Assembly: GCA_030950825.1 (NCBI GenBank)
Contig: JAUZQT010000050.1
Location: 1-23,201 of the forward strand
Reading direction: 5' to 3'
From: Mariprofundaceae bacterium
Lineage (GTDB): Bacteria; Pseudomonadota; Zetaproteobacteria; Mariprofundales; Mariprofundaceae
Length of the DNA stretch: 23,201 bases
The position numbers and the translations under genes were made by a program. Shown piece after piece: positions 22,753 through 23,201 of this stretch (position 1 is its first letter; every line of letters starts with the position of its first letter). The notes below the pieces were generated by a model. It searched no databases and was not told the origin of the DNA. It saw only the letters and a program-made list of their open reading frames with translations.

Positions 22753-23049
22753 ATGCGTAAAATATTATTAATCGCTGCATTTTTCTCAATGACTGTCATA
22801 TATTCACAGGTTGGTGCAGCACAAGAACAAAGCGTTACCATGCATGTATCTGGCATGACCTGTGGCACCTGCTCGATCAGTGTTCGCCATCGCGCCATGC
22901 AAATGGAAGGTGTCCATTCAGCGGCTGTTGATATTGATACGGCAACAGCAACGTTTACATATGAAGATAGCCAACAATCACCTGATGCCATTGCTCAAGC
23001 CATCACTAAACTGGGTTATCCAGCAATGATTAAGGGTACGAAACTATGA
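22753..23049 (+). CDS. merP: MerP, periplasmic mercury-binding protein
   Basis: A 98-aa protein. A signal peptide of about 23 residues (LLIAAFFSMTVIYSQVGAA) is followed by a single heavy-metal-associated domain with GMTCGTC (Cys37, Cys40), the CxxC site that binds Hg(II) in the periplasm and hands it to MerT. Gly-Thr sits between the cysteines where Tn501 MerP has Ala-Ala. The remainder follows the HMA fold (VRHRAMQMEGVHSAAVDIDTATATFTYED, AITKLGYPA). AAGGAG lies 8 bases before the ATG. The TGA stop overlaps the start of a 39-codon ORF as ATGA. Confidence 0.95.
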   Translation: MRKILLIAAFFSMTVIYSQVGAAQEQSVTMHVSGMTCGTCSISVRHRAMQMEGVHSAAVDIDTATATFTYEDSQQSPDAIAQAITKLGYPAMIKGTKL

Positions 23050-23165
23050 ATGAAGAATCCAACACAAAACAGAGCACTGGTTCCATTATTGTCAATGTCA
23101 TCATCGGTATTGTCGCAGTTTCTGCCGTAATATGGTTTGTGATGAACTGCCCTACCTGCCATTAG
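23046..23165 (+). CDS. 39-aa single-pass membrane protein with C-terminal CPTC motif
   Basis: An ATG overlapping the merP stop (ATGA) opens a 39-codon frame ending in TAG at 23163-23165. Residues 1-12 are polar (MNEESNTKQSTG), 13-33 form one transmembrane helix (SIIVNVIIGIVAVSAVIWFVM), and the last six are N-C-P-T-C-H. A CxxC directly at the membrane surface followed by His is a plausible soft-metal ligand set. The overlap with merP and operon position argue that it is real and works with mercury uptake. It is far smaller than MerE or MerF and has one helix, so I do not assign it to either. Function inferred, family not recognised. Confidence 0.7.
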   Translation: MNEESNTKQSTGSIIVNVIIGIVAVSAVIWFVMNCPTCH

Positions 23166-23192
23166 ACGCGGCAGTATGTATAAACAACCTGT

Positions 23193-23201
23193 GTTAGGAG
23201 G
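23193..23201 (+). promoter_or_regulatory. Strong Shine-Dalgarno for a gene beyond the right edge
   Basis: The window ends in TTAGGAGG, a near-perfect anti-16S match, 28 bp after the small ORF stop. The next gene should start within about 10 bases outside; merA would be the expected content. An alternative frame from ATG 23176 stays open to the edge but has no good ribosome site. Confidence 0.55.

Noticed and set aside
23176..23201. An ATG at 23176 opening a frame (MYKQPVLG) to the right edge.
   Set aside because: It lacks a ribosome site, and the following TTAGGAGG reads better as the Shine-Dalgarno of a gene beginning outside. Too short to decide.
12..23201. CRISPR arrays, tRNA or rRNA genes, phage genes and toxin-antitoxin pairs.
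   Set aside because: None seen: no regularly spaced direct repeats in noncoding DNA, no cloverleaf in the gaps, and no phage or toxin families among the frames.

Overview
The window looks like chromosomal DNA of a moderate-GC gram-negative proteobacterium. It combines gammaproteobacterial-type genes (a FimV-type protein with the FimV/LysM arrangement, a DUF484 domain, TldD/PmbA) with what looks like an alphaproteobacterial arrangement (a PopZ/DUF2497-like gene directly upstream of valS). My best guess from this mixture is a Zetaproteobacterium (Mariprofundus-like). This is an inference from gene content, not a proven assignment.

Layout. 1-135: the last codons of a fibronectin-III-like secreted protein, then a gene-poor stretch with repeat remnants and one possible 36-aa peptide gene. 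446-2096 (-): a PhoX-like beta-propeller lipoprotein followed by a small polytopic membrane protein. 2097-2433: no gene, but an 18-bp perfect inverted repeat. 2434-5022 (+): a hybrid sensor histidine kinase split by one in-frame TGA inside its PAS domain. 5023-6117 (-): an adenosine kinase-type PfkB gene damaged twice, by a one-base frameshift and by a 106-bp MITE-like element inserted in its last codons with a TAA target duplication. The original C-terminus can still be read beyond the element.

6170-18781 (-) is a long co-oriented block. In transcription order it holds a TPR/NTF2-like protein, a YkuD L,D-transpeptidase or carboxypeptidase with a related NTF2-like domain, a DUF484 protein with a degenerate GGDEF domain, a PopZ-like protein, valS, a FimV-like polar hub protein with C-terminal 17-residue tandem repeats, and tldD-pmbA. 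Several junctions overlap by 4 bp. Envelope and cell-pole functions (peptidoglycan trimming, FimV, PopZ-like) dominate, mixed with housekeeping genes. prmA (+) follows as a divergent gene.

19914-23201 (+) is a metal-resistance block. It is preceded by a second, left-truncated copy of the MITE and by a palindromic repeat. arsR-acr3-arsC form an arsenite-export/arsenate-reduction operon. merR-merT-merP follow, with merR transcribed in the same direction as the transport genes from a ZntR/MerR-type promoter with a long spacer; its predicted start site falls on the merR ATG. A 39-aa membrane protein ending in Asn-Cys-Pro-Thr-Cys-His overlaps the merP stop and is the most novel candidate in the window. 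The last bases hold a strong Shine-Dalgarno sequence, so the mer operon (presumably merA) continues outside.
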